Below are positions 41,567 to 50,885 of a stretch of DNA of 64,000 bases, piece by piece. The position numbers and the translations under genes were made by a program. The notes below the pieces were generated by a model. It was not told the DNA's origin. It ran no database searches and saw only the letters and a program-made list of their open reading frames with translations. The number at the start of each line of letters is the position of its first letter. Positions within the stretch are counted from its first letter, which is position 1. The DNA is from JACVCJ01 sp052437175 (lineage in GTDB: Bacteria > Bacteroidota > Bacteroidia > CAIKAF01): contig JBQVOK010000003.1 in assembly GCA_052437175.1 (NCBI GenBank), positions 186,001 through 250,000 on the forward strand, given 5' to 3'.

Positions 41567-44500
41567 GTGGGCTCCTTTTTTGCTGACATTTTTGAATACT
41601 TTTCACGGCGTAAATTACTGTTCTGGGTCCTGGTGATCGCCGGCACCGGAATTTTTGCGGGCGGACTGCTGCGCCTGAATTTTGTAGAGGACATTACGCA
41701 GATCCTGCCGTCGGACCCGAAGTTGAAAGCCATTAACGATGCCCTGCAGGAAGTTCGTTTTACGGATAAGATCATGGTGGCTGTTACGGCAAACGATACA
41801 AGCGCCGAAACGCAGCAAAAAATAACCACGGCCGCCGATGCCTTTGCCAAGCGCCTGGAACCCCTGAAAAGCACCTATATCAGCGAGCTGTCCTACAAGA
41901 TCGACGAAGAACAGATGCTCTATTACTTCGATCTGTTTTACGAACATCTGCCCCTGTACCTCGACTCTGCCGATTACCGCGAACTGGAAACGGCCACACA
42001 GCCCGAAAATATAAAACACGGTCTCGAAAGCGCCTATAAACTGCTGCTTACCCCGGCCGGCTCCTTTATTCAGAAGACACTCACCCGCGATCCGCTGAGC
42101 ATGACCCCGCGCGCCCTGCGCCGTCTGCAGGGTTTACAGGCCGACGAGGGTTTCACGGCCACTAATAACCGCATTTACACGGCCGATGGTAAAAATGTGC
42201 TCATGTTCATTACACCGCGCTACAAAGCCCGTGAAAGTGCCCAGAATGCCCTTTTTGCCAAAGAACTGGACCGTATGGCCCGCGAAACCGAAACGCAGTA
42301 CAACTGCCGGGTACACATTTTCGGAGCTCCGCTGGTGGCCGCAGGCAATGCCACCCGCATCAAAAAAGATGTGAATCTTACCATGTCCGTGGTGGGGATC
42401 TGCCTTTTTCTCTTTCTCTTTTATTTTTACCGCAAACCGCAGTATTTCCTTATCCTGGTGGTTCCGGTGCTGCTGGGCGGTATTTTCGGACTGGGTGTCA
42501 TGGGCTGGGTACAGCCCGAGGTAAGCGCCGTTTCCGTGGGTGTGGGCGCTATACTGCTGGGCATCACCATCGATTATTCGCTGCACGTTTTTACACATTT
42601 TAATCACACGCCCGATAAAAGCCTGATGCTGCGGGAGCTTTCCACCTCGCTGGTGCTCAGCTGTCTTACCACTATTGCCGCTTTTTTCTGTCTCTGGTTC
42701 ACCCGCTCCACCGTGCTGCACGACCTGGGTTCCTTTGCCGGGCTCAGTATACTGGGTGCGGCCCTGGCCAGCCTGCTGGTACTGCCGCATCTGCTGCCGA
42801 AAAAGCCTCGGAAAGAGCTGAAGCCCAACCTGGTGGAACGTGCCCTGAGCTATCCGTTTCATAAGAACATCGTGCTTACACTGGGCGTTACGCTCATCAG
42901 CATAGCGGCCATTGTGTTCTTCAGGCAGCCTGAGTTTGAGTCCGATATGGACAATCTCAACTACATGTCAGAAGAAATGCAGGCCACTGAGCAGTATCTC
43001 GACAGTATCGGCGACGTATCGCTGCGTTCGGTCTTTGTGATCGCCCGCGGGAAAGACGTGAACGAAGCCCTGGAAAAACTGGCCGCTGTGCAGGACCGTT
43101 TCGACGGACTGAAGCGCGAAGGGGTAGCACAGAAAGTGGTGAGTCCTTCGCTCCTGCTGCTGCCCGCCAGTGAACAGCGCCACAAGATACAGGAATGGGA
43201 AGCCTTCTGGACGCCTGCCCGCAAAGCGTCCGTAAAACAGTCGGTATTGGAGGAAAGCCGCCGCCTGGGCTTCCGGGAAACCGCTTTCGGTCCTTTTTAT
43301 GCCCTGCTGGACAAAACCTTTACCCCGCAACCGCCCGAAGTTTTTTCCGGCCTTACCGAAGGAGGGGTGTTGTCCGAGTTCATCAACAAAACCGAAAAAG
43401 GAGCCTCCGCCTTTGCCATCATCCGTGTAAAAAGCGAAGACCGGCCGCAGGTGTACCAGGCTTTCGAAGGGCAGGACAACGTGGTGGTCTTTGATAAAAA
43501 ATACCTCACCCAGGAAATGGTAAAAAGCGTTTCGGCCGATTTTCAGTTGCTGGCAAACCTGTCCCTGGTGGTGGTGTTCCTGATACTGCTGCTGGCCTTC
43601 GGCCGCATCGAAATGGCCCTCATCACCTTTACGCCACTCATACTCAGCTGGGTGTGGGTAATGGGCGCGATGCAGCTCTTCGGACTAAAAATGAACATCA
43701 TTAACCTGATCGTAACTTCTTTTGTATTCGGCCTGGGCATCGATTATAGTATATTCATCATTAACGGCCTGATACAGGATTACCGGACGGGTACCAACCG
43801 GCTCAGATCCTATAAATCGTCCATTTTTCTTTCGGCATTTACCACTATACTGGGTATGGGCGGTATGATCTTTGCCGGGCATCCCGCGCTGAGGTCCATT
43901 GCCATTATGAGCGTGGTGGGTATTGCTTCGGTGCTGCTGCTTACCTATACGCTGCTGCCGGTACTGTTCCATTTTGTGGTTACGGCCCGCACACAGAAAG
44001 GTCGTCCGCCGCTTACGCTCAAGAACATTTTCACCAGTATACTGGCCTGGAGCATGGTGCTCTGGGGTTTTCACGTGTTCATTTTTTACGCGGTACCGGT
44101 GCGCCTGCTGTTCTTTGTTCCGCTGGACACACGCAAGCGCATGATCCACTGGATGCTGTATGCCTGGGCCAATGTGTACATGTTCATCCTGTTCTTCGGC
44201 CGCCGGCATATCATCAACCGGCAAAAGGAAAAATTCCGTAAACAGGCCGTTATTATTGCCAATCACCAGTCTTTCCTGGATACCGTACTGCTGTTCAGTC
44301 TTACGCCCAATGCCATCATTGCTACCAATAACCGGATATACAACAACCCGATCTTTGGGCCGGTGAGCCGTTTCTGCGACTTCCTGAATGTGAGCGACGG
44401 CTTCGACGTACTCGAAAAACAGATCCGCACGCTCTGGGGCAAAGGTTACTCCTTCCTGGTGTTCCCCGAAGGTACGCGCAGCGAGGACCGCAGGGTGCAC

Positions 44501-45403
44501 CGCTTTCACAAGGGAGCATTTAAACTGGCCGAAGATCTGCAGGCCGATATGGTACCGGTACTTATTCACGGCCTGGGCGACTTTTTGCCCAAAGGTGCGT
44601 TCTGGGGCGTGCGCTGCGACCTGGTGGTGGAAATTCTGCCCCGTATAGGTCCCGGCAATACAGAATACGGAACTACGTATACAGAACGCTCGAAGAGTAT
44701 ACGCAAATACATGGTGACGGAGCTCGAGCGGATGAGACGCAATTACGGAATGACGTACTACCTGCGTAAATGGATCCACCTCAATTACGTATACCTGAGC
44801 CCCGTGCTGGAATGGTACCTGCGCGTAAAATCGAAGATGGAGAAGCGCTACGCCCTGCTGGACGAAAACCTGCCACTGAAGGGTAAGATCTATGACGTAG
44901 GCTGCGGTTACGGCTTTGCCTCCACCATACTGCATTATGCCGCCGAAGGCCGCGAAATTACGGGGCTGGATCATGATGAAGAAAAAATTGCCACGGCACA
45001 ACACCGGTTCATGAATAACGGGCACCTGCATTTTTACACGGCAGATATCCGCAGCTGGCAGCCGGAGGCATGCGACGGCATTATCATCAGCGATGTGCTG
45101 CATTACATAAACACGGAGGAGCAGGTACAGCTGCTGCAACGTTGTATGCAGGCCCTGGACCCGGGCGGGGTGATCCTGCTGAAGGACGGCGACAGCAGCA
45201 GCCCGCGTTTTAAGAATACGCAGAATACCGAAGTGGCCAGCACCCGCGTGATCCGCTTTAATAAAAAAGTACACGAACGCCTGTATTTCTTTAACGAAGC
45301 CTTTCTGAAAGAGGTCTGCGGAGCCGCCGGCTTCCGGGTAGAAGAGATCGGCGACAGTCGTTTTACAGCCAATAAAACCTGGAAAATTTACCGCAATGTA
45401 TGA
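41567..45403 (+). CDS. Trifunctional MMPL transporter / lysophospholipid acyltransferase / SAM methyltransferase
   Basis: A 1278-residue fusion. The first ~810 residues form an MMPL/RND-like transporter with two sets of membrane helices (VGICLFLFLFYFYRKPQYFLILVV...; LALVVVFLILLLAFGR-type segments with FGLGIDYSIFIING) and two periplasmic loops. The PlsC acyltransferase has the H-x4-D motif NHQSFLD (His 900, Asp 905) and FPEGTRS (966-972). The class I methyltransferase has DVGCGYGFA (from Asp 1110). The three activities suggest lipid acylation and methylation coupled to export across the inner membrane. The start is GTG 41567. The next gene overlaps by 8 nt. Similar fusions occur in aryl-polyene/flexirubin loci of Bacteroidota. 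Confidence 0.88.
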   Translation: MGSFFADIFEYFSRRKLLFWVLVIAGTGIFAGGLLRLNFVEDITQILPSDPKLKAINDALQEVRFTDKIMVAVTANDTSAETQQKITTAADAFAKRLEPLKSTYISELSYKIDEEQMLYYFDLFYEHLPLYLDSADYRELETATQPENIKHGLESAYKLLLTPAGSFIQKTLTRDPLSMTPRALRRLQGLQADEGFTATNNRIYTADGKNVLMFITPRYKARESAQNALFAKELDRMARETETQYNCRVHIFGAPLVAAGNATRIKKDVNLTMSVVGICLFLFLFYFYRKPQYFLILVVPVLLGGIFGLGVMGWVQPEVSAVSVGVGAILLGITIDYSLHVFTHFNHTPDKSLMLRELSTSLVLSCLTTIAAFFCLWFTRSTVLHDLGSFAGLSILGAALASLLVLPHLLPKKPRKELKPNLVERALSYPFHKNIVLTLGVTLISIAAIVFFRQPEFESDMDNLNYMSEEMQATEQYLDSIGDVSLRSVFVIARGKDVNEALEKLAAVQDRFDGLKREGVAQKVVSPSLLLLPASEQRHKIQEWEAFWTPARKASVKQSVLEESRRLGFRETAFGPFYALLDKTFTPQPPEVFSGLTEGGVLSEFINKTEKGASAFAIIRVKSEDRPQVYQAFEGQDNVVVFDKKYLTQEMVKSVSADFQLLANLSLVVVFLILLLAFGRIEMALITFTPLILSWVWVMGAMQLFGLKMNIINLIVTSFVFGLGIDYSIFIINGLIQDYRTGTNRLRSYKSSIFLSAFTTILGMGGMIFAGHPALRSIAIMSVVGIASVLLLTYTLLPVLFHFVVTARTQKGRPPLTLKNIFTSILAWSMVLWGFHVFIFYAVPVRLLFFVPLDTRKRMIHWMLYAWANVYMFILFFGRRHIINRQKEKFRKQAVIIANHQSFLDTVLLFSLTPNAIIATNNRIYNNPIFGPVSRFCDFLNVSDGFDVLEKQIRTLWGKGYSFLVFPEGTRSEDRRVHRFHKGAFKLAEDLQADMVPVLIHGLGDFLPKGAFWGVRCDLVVEILPRIGPGNTEYGTTYTERSKSIRKYMVTELERMRRNYGMTYYLRKWIHLNYVYLSPVLEWYLRVKSKMEKRYALLDENLPLKGKIYDVGCGYGFASTILHYAAEGREITGLDHDEEKIATAQHRFMNNGHLHFYTADIRSWQPEACDGIIISDVLHYINTEEQVQLLQRCMQALDPGGVILLKDGDSSSPRFKNTQNTEVASTRVIRFNKKVHERLYFFNEAFLKEVCGAAGFRVEEIGDSRFTANKTWKIYRNV

Positions 45404-46898
45404 TGCCCTGGTCATAGGCAGCGGCATGGGCGGACTGGGTACCGCATTGTTCCTGGCCAAAGCCGGCATGAAGGTGCTGGTGCTGGAAAAGAACAGGCAG
45501 TTTGGCGGGGCATTACAGATATTTTCCCGGGACAAGCAAATTTTAGACACTGGTGTGCACTACGTGGGGAGTCTCGGGAAAGACGAGGCCCTGGGTCGTT
45601 ATTTCCGCTATTTTGGTATATACGACAAGCTGGATTTTGTGCAGATGGACACGGATGTTTACGACCGCATCTGTTTACGCGATGAGGCGCCGGTGCATTT
45701 TGCACAGGGTTTTGCCCATCATACCGAAGTGCTTTCACAACGTTTTCCGCATAAACACAGAGAAATTCATGCCTATGTAAAAATGCTGGCGGAAATGCCG
45801 GAACAATTCCCGTTTTTTTCTTTCCGGCCGGGAGAGACCGATCCGCTGGCCAATCCCTATTCCGGTAAAAATGCATTTGCGTATATTTATGAACTGACCG
45901 GGGGCGATATGCCGCTGACACGCGCCCTGTTTGGGGCGGGAATATTATACGATTTTCGTCCGCAGAGTACGTCTTTGTATACGCATGGCATCATCATGGG
46001 GTCGTATATACGCAGTGCCTGGCGTTTTAAAAAAGGCGGTGCACAGATCGCCCGGCAGATGATACGCAGGGGTCGCGAAATGGGCGTGGAATACCGTAAT
46101 TATGCCGAAGTAAGCGAAATTCTTACGGACAGCGGGGGCGTAAGCGCCGTAAAACTGAAGGACGGCGAGATCATCCCGGCCCGAAGGGTCATCAGCAATA
46201 TACACCCGCACAATACCCTGGACCTGCTGAAAGAGAACCGCTTTATGCGAAGTTCGTATATAGAACGTGTCCGTAACCTGCCGGACAGCCTGGGCTGTTT
46301 TTCGGCGCAGTTCGTGATGCAGCCGGAAGCATTACCCTACGAAAATTTCAACACCTATTATACCCGCAGCAAGGGCTTACCTGTATACGAAAAAGAGAAT
46401 TTCCCCAATACCATGGGCATTTTTCCTTCACTGGACGAAAACGCGCAAGCCCATACGCGCGTGCTGAACGTAATGACGTATATGCATCCGCAGGAAACGG
46501 ATGCCTGGAAAGAGAGCTTCCGCACGGAACCGCATTTTACGGAAAGCCGCGGCGCGGGATACGAAGACTTTAAAAGCCGTAAAGAAGAAGCGATCGTACA
46601 GGCCCTGGAAGAGCTGTACCCGGACTTCGGCGCCGGTGTGCAGAACGTGTACAGCAGCACTTCGCTTACGTTCCGCGATTACCTGGGCAGCCCGGACGGC
46701 AGCCTGTACGGTATACTTCAGGATTCGGCCAGCCCGGCCGCCTCGCTGTTTTCCCCGCGTACCAAGGTCCCCGGCCTCTTCCTCACGGGTCAGAACCTGA
46801 ACCTGCACGGCATCCTGGGCGTAAGCATCAGTTCGGCCGTAACGGCCTCGTCCATCCTGGGCGCAGAATGGATGGCCTCCGAAATGCGCAGTGTATAA
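45396..46898 (+). CDS. FAD-dependent oxidoreductase (CrtI/phytoene desaturase-like)
   Basis: A 500-residue flavoprotein. The FAD-binding motif GSGMGGLGTALFLAKAGMKVLVLEKN (GxGxxG at residues 8-13) opens the protein. A second motif near the end (VPGLFLTGQNLNLHGILGVSISSAVTASSILG) closes the FAD site as in carotenoid desaturases and isomerases. It overlaps the trifunctional gene by 8 nt, so the two are coupled. In flexirubin and aryl-polyene clusters such oxidoreductases act on the polyene or lipid made by the pathway. No polyketide synthase or dar genes are in the window, so the product cannot be named. Confidence 0.85.
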   Translation: MYDALVIGSGMGGLGTALFLAKAGMKVLVLEKNRQFGGALQIFSRDKQILDTGVHYVGSLGKDEALGRYFRYFGIYDKLDFVQMDTDVYDRICLRDEAPVHFAQGFAHHTEVLSQRFPHKHREIHAYVKMLAEMPEQFPFFSFRPGETDPLANPYSGKNAFAYIYELTGGDMPLTRALFGAGILYDFRPQSTSLYTHGIIMGSYIRSAWRFKKGGAQIARQMIRRGREMGVEYRNYAEVSEILTDSGGVSAVKLKDGEIIPARRVISNIHPHNTLDLLKENRFMRSSYIERVRNLPDSLGCFSAQFVMQPEALPYENFNTYYTRSKGLPVYEKENFPNTMGIFPSLDENAQAHTRVLNVMTYMHPQETDAWKESFRTEPHFTESRGAGYEDFKSRKEEAIVQALEELYPDFGAGVQNVYSSTSLTFRDYLGSPDGSLYGILQDSASPAASLFSPRTKVPGLFLTGQNLNLHGILGVSISSAVTASSILGAEWMASEMRSV

Positions 46899-46933
46899 CT
46901 GAACCTTTAGGACTGAAGCGTGTATAAAAGCGC

Positions 46934-47647
46934 ATGAGAGTACTTTTCTACCTGTTGTTTTTGGGCTTTACGCTGGGCTTAAGAGCCCAGAACGATACCC
47001 TGCGTTCCACGGGGAACAAAGCCTTTGATGCATTTTTGGCAGAGATGGAAGCCTATGCGGATACAAAACCGCCCGAATCGCTGATCATGGACTGTGAACG
47101 CTTCCGGCTGATGTGGATACAGAAGGTAGACGATCGGAACCTGTCGCTGACGCAGGGCAACGGTCAGCCCTTGTGTGGTCCGGAGACAAATGGCCGGCCG
47201 GCCGGTTTATGCCTCAGTTCCCGAAACATCGGCAACCGGTACTATGTGTGCAGCTACGAAGAACCCACAGGCTCTGTACACAGCACTACCTGGTACTATA
47301 TGCTCGATTCATCCGAAATAAATATAGAAAAAGAATATGCCGACTTCCGGGCGGAGATAGAGGCCTATAAAAATGCGCCTCATGCCCCGGATGTACTGGG
47401 CCCTTGCGAAGAGTACAAACTGGTATGGCATTATTCCAACCACAGTTTTTTTGAAAATGTGTGGCGAGGGAGCGGCGAAACGCTCTGTAACAGGAAAAAG
47501 AACGAAGATCTGTTCAAAGGCGATTGCCGGCCGCAGGTGATCGGCAACCGCTATTACATCTGGATCATCGATGTACCGGTGAGCACCATCCGGCAGGATG
47601 TATACTATTACGAACGGCAACCCCAAACGCCGGAGAAAAAACCCTGA
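46934..47647 (+). CDS. Exported protein with two internal cysteine-containing repeats
   Basis: A 237-residue protein with a signal peptide (MRVLFYLLFLGFTLGLRAQ). Two copies of a ~95-residue unit follow. Copy 1 (about 30-128) runs from FLAEMEAYADTKPP through DCERFRLMWIQK to NIGNRYYVCSYEE. Copy 2 (about 139-230) runs from FRAEIEAYKNAPHAP through PCEEYKLVWHYSN to VIGNRYYIWIIDV. Each has three cysteines at matching places: (D/P)CE(R/E), (P/T)LC, and (G)(L/D)C. These could form disulphides in the periplasm or bind a ligand. I recognise no family. It follows the oxidoreductase gene after 35 nt and may be in the same transcript. Confidence 0.7.
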   Translation: MRVLFYLLFLGFTLGLRAQNDTLRSTGNKAFDAFLAEMEAYADTKPPESLIMDCERFRLMWIQKVDDRNLSLTQGNGQPLCGPETNGRPAGLCLSSRNIGNRYYVCSYEEPTGSVHSTTWYYMLDSSEINIEKEYADFRAEIEAYKNAPHAPDVLGPCEEYKLVWHYSNHSFFENVWRGSGETLCNRKKNEDLFKGDCRPQVIGNRYYIWIIDVPVSTIRQDVYYYERQPQTPEKKP

Positions 47648-47739
47648 ACCCGCTGAAACGCCTGCTGCTGCATTAAAACGGGAAATACCTGCAACGTCTA
47701 TGTAAGCTAAAGTCCGCTGTCCGGGGCCGGGTTAGGAAT

Positions 47740-47774
47740 CTTCAAACTTTCTTCAGAATTTTGCTGTAATCTTG
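47740..47774 (+). promoter_or_regulatory. TCS2 operator site D with -7 box (autoregulatory)
   Basis: CTTCA (47740-47744), 6 nt, CTTCA (47751-47755), 15 nt, then CTTG within TAATCTTG (47767-47774), one base off the -7 consensus. The ATG follows 6 nt later. Same 35-bp layout as the TCS1 sites, with a different half-site. Confidence 0.7.
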
Positions 47775-47780
47775 CATCCC

Positions 47781-48464
47781 ATGAAAGTGCTTATTATTGA
47801 GGATAATGAAGAACTCGCCAACAGCATTCAGCGCTTCCTGACGCATGAGGGCTATATCTGCGAGCTGAGTTATACCTGCGAGGAAGCCCGTGAAAAACTG
47901 ACCCTGTACAGTTACGACTGCATCATCCTGGATATTATGCTGCCCGACGGTAACGGCCTGCAACTGCTTAAATTTATACGGGAGGCTAAGATACAGAGCA
48001 GTATACTCATTGCTTCGGCCAAAAATGCACTCGACGATAAGATCGAAGGCCTGGAAGGCGGGGCCGACGATTACATTACCAAACCCTTTCACCTGGCCGA
48101 GCTGCATGCCCGCCTGCGTGCCATTTACCGACGTAAAAAGCTGAACGGTGGCCACCTGGTAGAGTTCAACGAGATCAGCCTCGATACCGATAAAATGGAA
48201 ACCGCCGTGAACGGTTCGGCCCTGGAACTTACCCGCAAAGAGTTCGACCTGCTGCTGTATTTCATGGTGAACAAGAACCGCGTACTTTCCCGGCAGTCCA
48301 TTGCCACGCATCTCTGGGGCGATTATACGGACAGTCTTGACAATTTCGACTTCGTGTACCAGCACCTGAAAAACCTGCGCAAAAAAATTGCCGCGGCAGG
48401 CGGAACCGATTACATCGATACCGTTTACGGGCTGGGCTACAAATTCAACACCGCTAAAAAATGA
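47781..48464 (+). CDS. TCS2 OmpR-family response regulator
   Basis: A 227-residue regulator. Receiver domain with Asp 51 in IILDIMLPDG and Lys in YITKPFHLAELHA; winged-helix DNA-binding domain with the recognition-helix region NFDFVYQHLKNLRKKIA and ending GLGYKFNTA. It is a paralogue of the TCS1 regulator, with different residues in the recognition helix (compare SYEFIYSQIKNLRKKLK). A TTG at 47772 overlaps the -7 box, so ATG 47781 is the start. The kinase start overlaps the stop by 4 nt. The CTTCA tandem site before this gene also precedes the reductase and efflux operons. Confidence 0.94.
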   Translation: MKVLIIEDNEELANSIQRFLTHEGYICELSYTCEEAREKLTLYSYDCIILDIMLPDGNGLQLLKFIREAKIQSSILIASAKNALDDKIEGLEGGADDYITKPFHLAELHARLRAIYRRKKLNGGHLVEFNEISLDTDKMETAVNGSALELTRKEFDLLLYFMVNKNRVLSRQSIATHLWGDYTDSLDNFDFVYQHLKNLRKKIAAAGGTDYIDTVYGLGYKFNTAKK

Positions 48465-49717
48465 AACTCGTCAATAAATTTACCCTCTGGTACATCAGCA
48501 TTACGCTTTTTGTAATGCTCATCGGCGGTACCATTGCCTATTACCGGGTAAAAAAAGAGATCGACGACGGGGAGATCGAACGCCTCAAGAACCTGAACAA
48601 CAAAACGGCTGAGCAGATCCGACTGGGCGTGGCCACCGAACTGCAGACCAACGGACGGCCTATCGAGATCGCCAAACTCGATTCCAATGTGGTGTCGAAC
48701 ACCTGCGAGGTAAAAGAAAGCAGTTTCTACAACCCGAACATCAACCACAAAGAATGCCGGCTTACGGTCAATTCCTACTATACCATCAACGATCAGAGCT
48801 ACCGCATTTCGTCCTATAACTACGTTACCAAGACCAGCCAGATCCTCCGGGGGCTCATCAGTTCCTTTCTGCTGATACTGCTGTTGCTGGCGGTGCTCAT
48901 CGGTATTTCGGGCCGCCTGGTGTCTAACCGTATCCTGCGGCCCTTCCATGTGGCGCTGGACCGTATTCACCACTTCAGCCTGCGCGATAAAAAACCGATG
49001 CAGCTGCCGGAAACACGCACGAAAGAATTCAATGAACTGAACGGCTTCCTGAACAAAATGACCGATAAAGTGCTGGAGGACTACAATGCCCTGAAGGAAT
49101 TTTCGGAAAATGCCTCACACGAGCTGCAGACGCCCCTGGCCATTATGCGCACCAAGCTGGACCTGCTGATGGAAACCGAACTGAACGACGACCAGGCACA
49201 GCTCATCGGCAATATACAGGCCGGCATCGACAGGCTCTCGCGCATCAACCAGTCGCTCATCCTGCTCAACAAACTGGAGAACCATGAATTCGAGACCTCG
49301 GTAAATATCCCGTTCTGCCGCGCCACGCGGGAAGCAGCCGCCACCTTCAGCGAGCTCATGGATATGCATGCGCTCGAATTTGAATCGCATGTGGAAGAAA
49401 AGGTACACCTGCCCGTGCATCCGGCCCTGGCCGATATTTTGCTTAACAACCTGCTGAGCAATGCTATACGTCATAATATTCCCGGTGGCAAAGTAATTCT
49501 TTCGCTCAACCGCCAGGGCCTTATCATAAAAAATACGGGCGAAGCACCCGAAGTGCCCACCGAACAGCTGTTCCAGCGTTTCAAAAAAGGCAACCAGAGC
49601 AGTGCGTCCATCGGGGTGGGCCTGGCCATTGTAAAACAGATCTGCGACCTCAATTCGTACAGGATCAGTTATGTATACGAAGAGAACTGGCATATCATGG
49701 ATATCCGTTTCCCTTAG
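48461..49717 (+). CDS. TCS2 sensor histidine kinase
   Basis: A 418-residue membrane kinase. TM1 is at about residues 8-29, the periplasmic sensor at 30-130, and TM2 at about 131-152, with a HAMP-like linker (GRLVSNRILRPFHVALDRI). The phosphoacceptor His 220 is in SENASHELQTPLAIM, and the HATPase has NNLLSNAIRHN and SIGVGLAIVKQI. The sensor region has two Cys (about 82 and 99) that may form a disulphide. The signal is unknown. The predicted targets (reductases, efflux pump) suggest sensing of a toxic organic compound or envelope damage. Confidence 0.92.
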   Translation: MKLVNKFTLWYISITLFVMLIGGTIAYYRVKKEIDDGEIERLKNLNNKTAEQIRLGVATELQTNGRPIEIAKLDSNVVSNTCEVKESSFYNPNINHKECRLTVNSYYTINDQSYRISSYNYVTKTSQILRGLISSFLLILLLLAVLIGISGRLVSNRILRPFHVALDRIHHFSLRDKKPMQLPETRTKEFNELNGFLNKMTDKVLEDYNALKEFSENASHELQTPLAIMRTKLDLLMETELNDDQAQLIGNIQAGIDRLSRINQSLILLNKLENHEFETSVNIPFCRATREAAATFSELMDMHALEFESHVEEKVHLPVHPALADILLNNLLSNAIRHNIPGGKVILSLNRQGLIIKNTGEAPEVPTEQLFQRFKKGNQSSASIGVGLAIVKQICDLNSYRISYVYEENWHIMDIRFP

Positions 49718-49722
49718 GCATG

Positions 49723-49757
49723 CTTCAAATTTTCTTCAGATTTATGTATTCTCTTTG
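49723..49757 (+). promoter_or_regulatory. TCS2 operator site E with -7 box (reductase operon)
   Basis: CTTCA (49723-49727), 6 nt, CTTCA (49734-49738), 15 nt, TTTG (49754-49757). It begins 6 nt after the kinase stop codon and controls the alcohol dehydrogenase-aldo/keto reductase pair. Leader about 64 nt. Confidence 0.7.
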
Positions 49758-49821
49758 AACGGGAAAACAGCCCGGAGGGATTACCTCCTTTCTTTTTGTA
49801 TTAACGATTAATTTTTAACGT

Positions 49822-50871
49822 ATGAGTCTTGCAAATGCTTATGCTGCACAGGATGCCGGAACGCCGCTGGCGCCTTTTCAGCTGGAAAGAAGAGCGGTTG
49901 GTCCGCACGATGTACAGATCGAGATCCTCTATTGTGGCGTATGCCATTCCGATATTCACCAGGCCCGCAGCGAATGGGGGCCGGCTATTTACCCGCTGGT
50001 GCCGGGTCACGAGATCGTGGGTAAGATCACGGCCGTGGGCGATCATGTAAAAAACTTCAGGGTGGGCGACCTGGCCGGGGTGGGTTGTTTTGTAGATTCC
50101 TGCCGCAGCTGCGAAAACTGTAAGGCCGGACTGGAACAATACTGCGACGAAGGAATGACCAGCACCTACAACAGCTACGAACGCGATGGTAAAACACCCA
50201 CGTACGGTGGTTATTCCACGCAGATCGTGGTAGACGAGCAGTACACCCTGCACATTTCGGACAAACTGCCCCTGCACGCCGTGGCGCCCCTGCTCTGCGC
50301 GGGTATTACCACCTATTCGCCCCTGCGCTACGTAAACGTGGGCAAAGGCCATAAGGTGGCCGTACTGGGCCTGGGCGGACTGGGACACATGGCCGTGAAA
50401 TTTGCCGTGGCCTTCGGAGCCGAGGTAACCATGCTCAGCAGCTCGCCTTCCAAAGCCGCCGATGCCGAAAAACTGGGTGCCCATCACTTTATTCTCACTT
50501 CGGACCAGGAAGCCATGAAACAGGCCGCCGGCACATTCGATTTTATCCTGAACACCGTTTCCGCCCCGCACGACTACAATATCTACCTGAACCTGCTGCG
50601 CACCAACGGCACTATGATCGTGGTGGGCGTACCGCCCGAAGCTGCGCAGGTACCGGCCTTTAACCTCATCGGCAAACGCCGCAGCATTATCGGTTCGCTC
50701 ATCGGGGGTATTGCCGAAACCCAGGAAATGCTCGACTTTTGTGCCGAACACAACATCGTTTCCGAAGTGGAACTGATTGATATGTCGTACATCAACGAAG
50801 CCTACAGCCGCATGGAAAAAAGCGATGTGAAATACCGTTTTGTGATCGACCTGGCCTCCCTTAAACAATAA
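49822..50871 (+). CDS. Zinc-dependent alcohol/aldehyde dehydrogenase (YahK/CAD type)
   Basis: A 349-residue medium-chain dehydrogenase. Catalytic zinc ligands: Cys 38 in CGVCHSD and His 63-Glu 64 in PGHE. Structural zinc: Cys 94, 97, 100 and 108 (CRSCENCKAGLEQYC). The NAD(P) motif is GLGGLGHMAVKFA. The CGVCHSD and GLGGLGH signatures fit the cinnamyl-alcohol-dehydrogenase/YahK branch, NADPH-linked aldehyde reductases of broad range. It leads an operon with the aldo/keto reductase (14 nt gap), under a TCS2 operator. Confidence 0.92.
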   Translation: MSLANAYAAQDAGTPLAPFQLERRAVGPHDVQIEILYCGVCHSDIHQARSEWGPAIYPLVPGHEIVGKITAVGDHVKNFRVGDLAGVGCFVDSCRSCENCKAGLEQYCDEGMTSTYNSYERDGKTPTYGGYSTQIVVDEQYTLHISDKLPLHAVAPLLCAGITTYSPLRYVNVGKGHKVAVLGLGGLGHMAVKFAVAFGAEVTMLSSSPSKAADAEKLGAHHFILTSDQEAMKQAAGTFDFILNTVSAPHDYNIYLNLLRTNGTMIVVGVPPEAAQVPAFNLIGKRRSIIGSLIGGIAETQEMLDFCAEHNIVSEVELIDMSYINEAYSRMEKSDVKYRFVIDLASLKQ

Positions 50872-50885
50872 GAATTTCAGCAGAA

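Noticed and set aside
43685..45550. A 621-codon open frame on the minus strand
   Set aside because: It lies opposite the trifunctional gene, has low-complexity His/Gln/Arg-rich composition and no recognisable motif; the plus-strand frame has clear domains.
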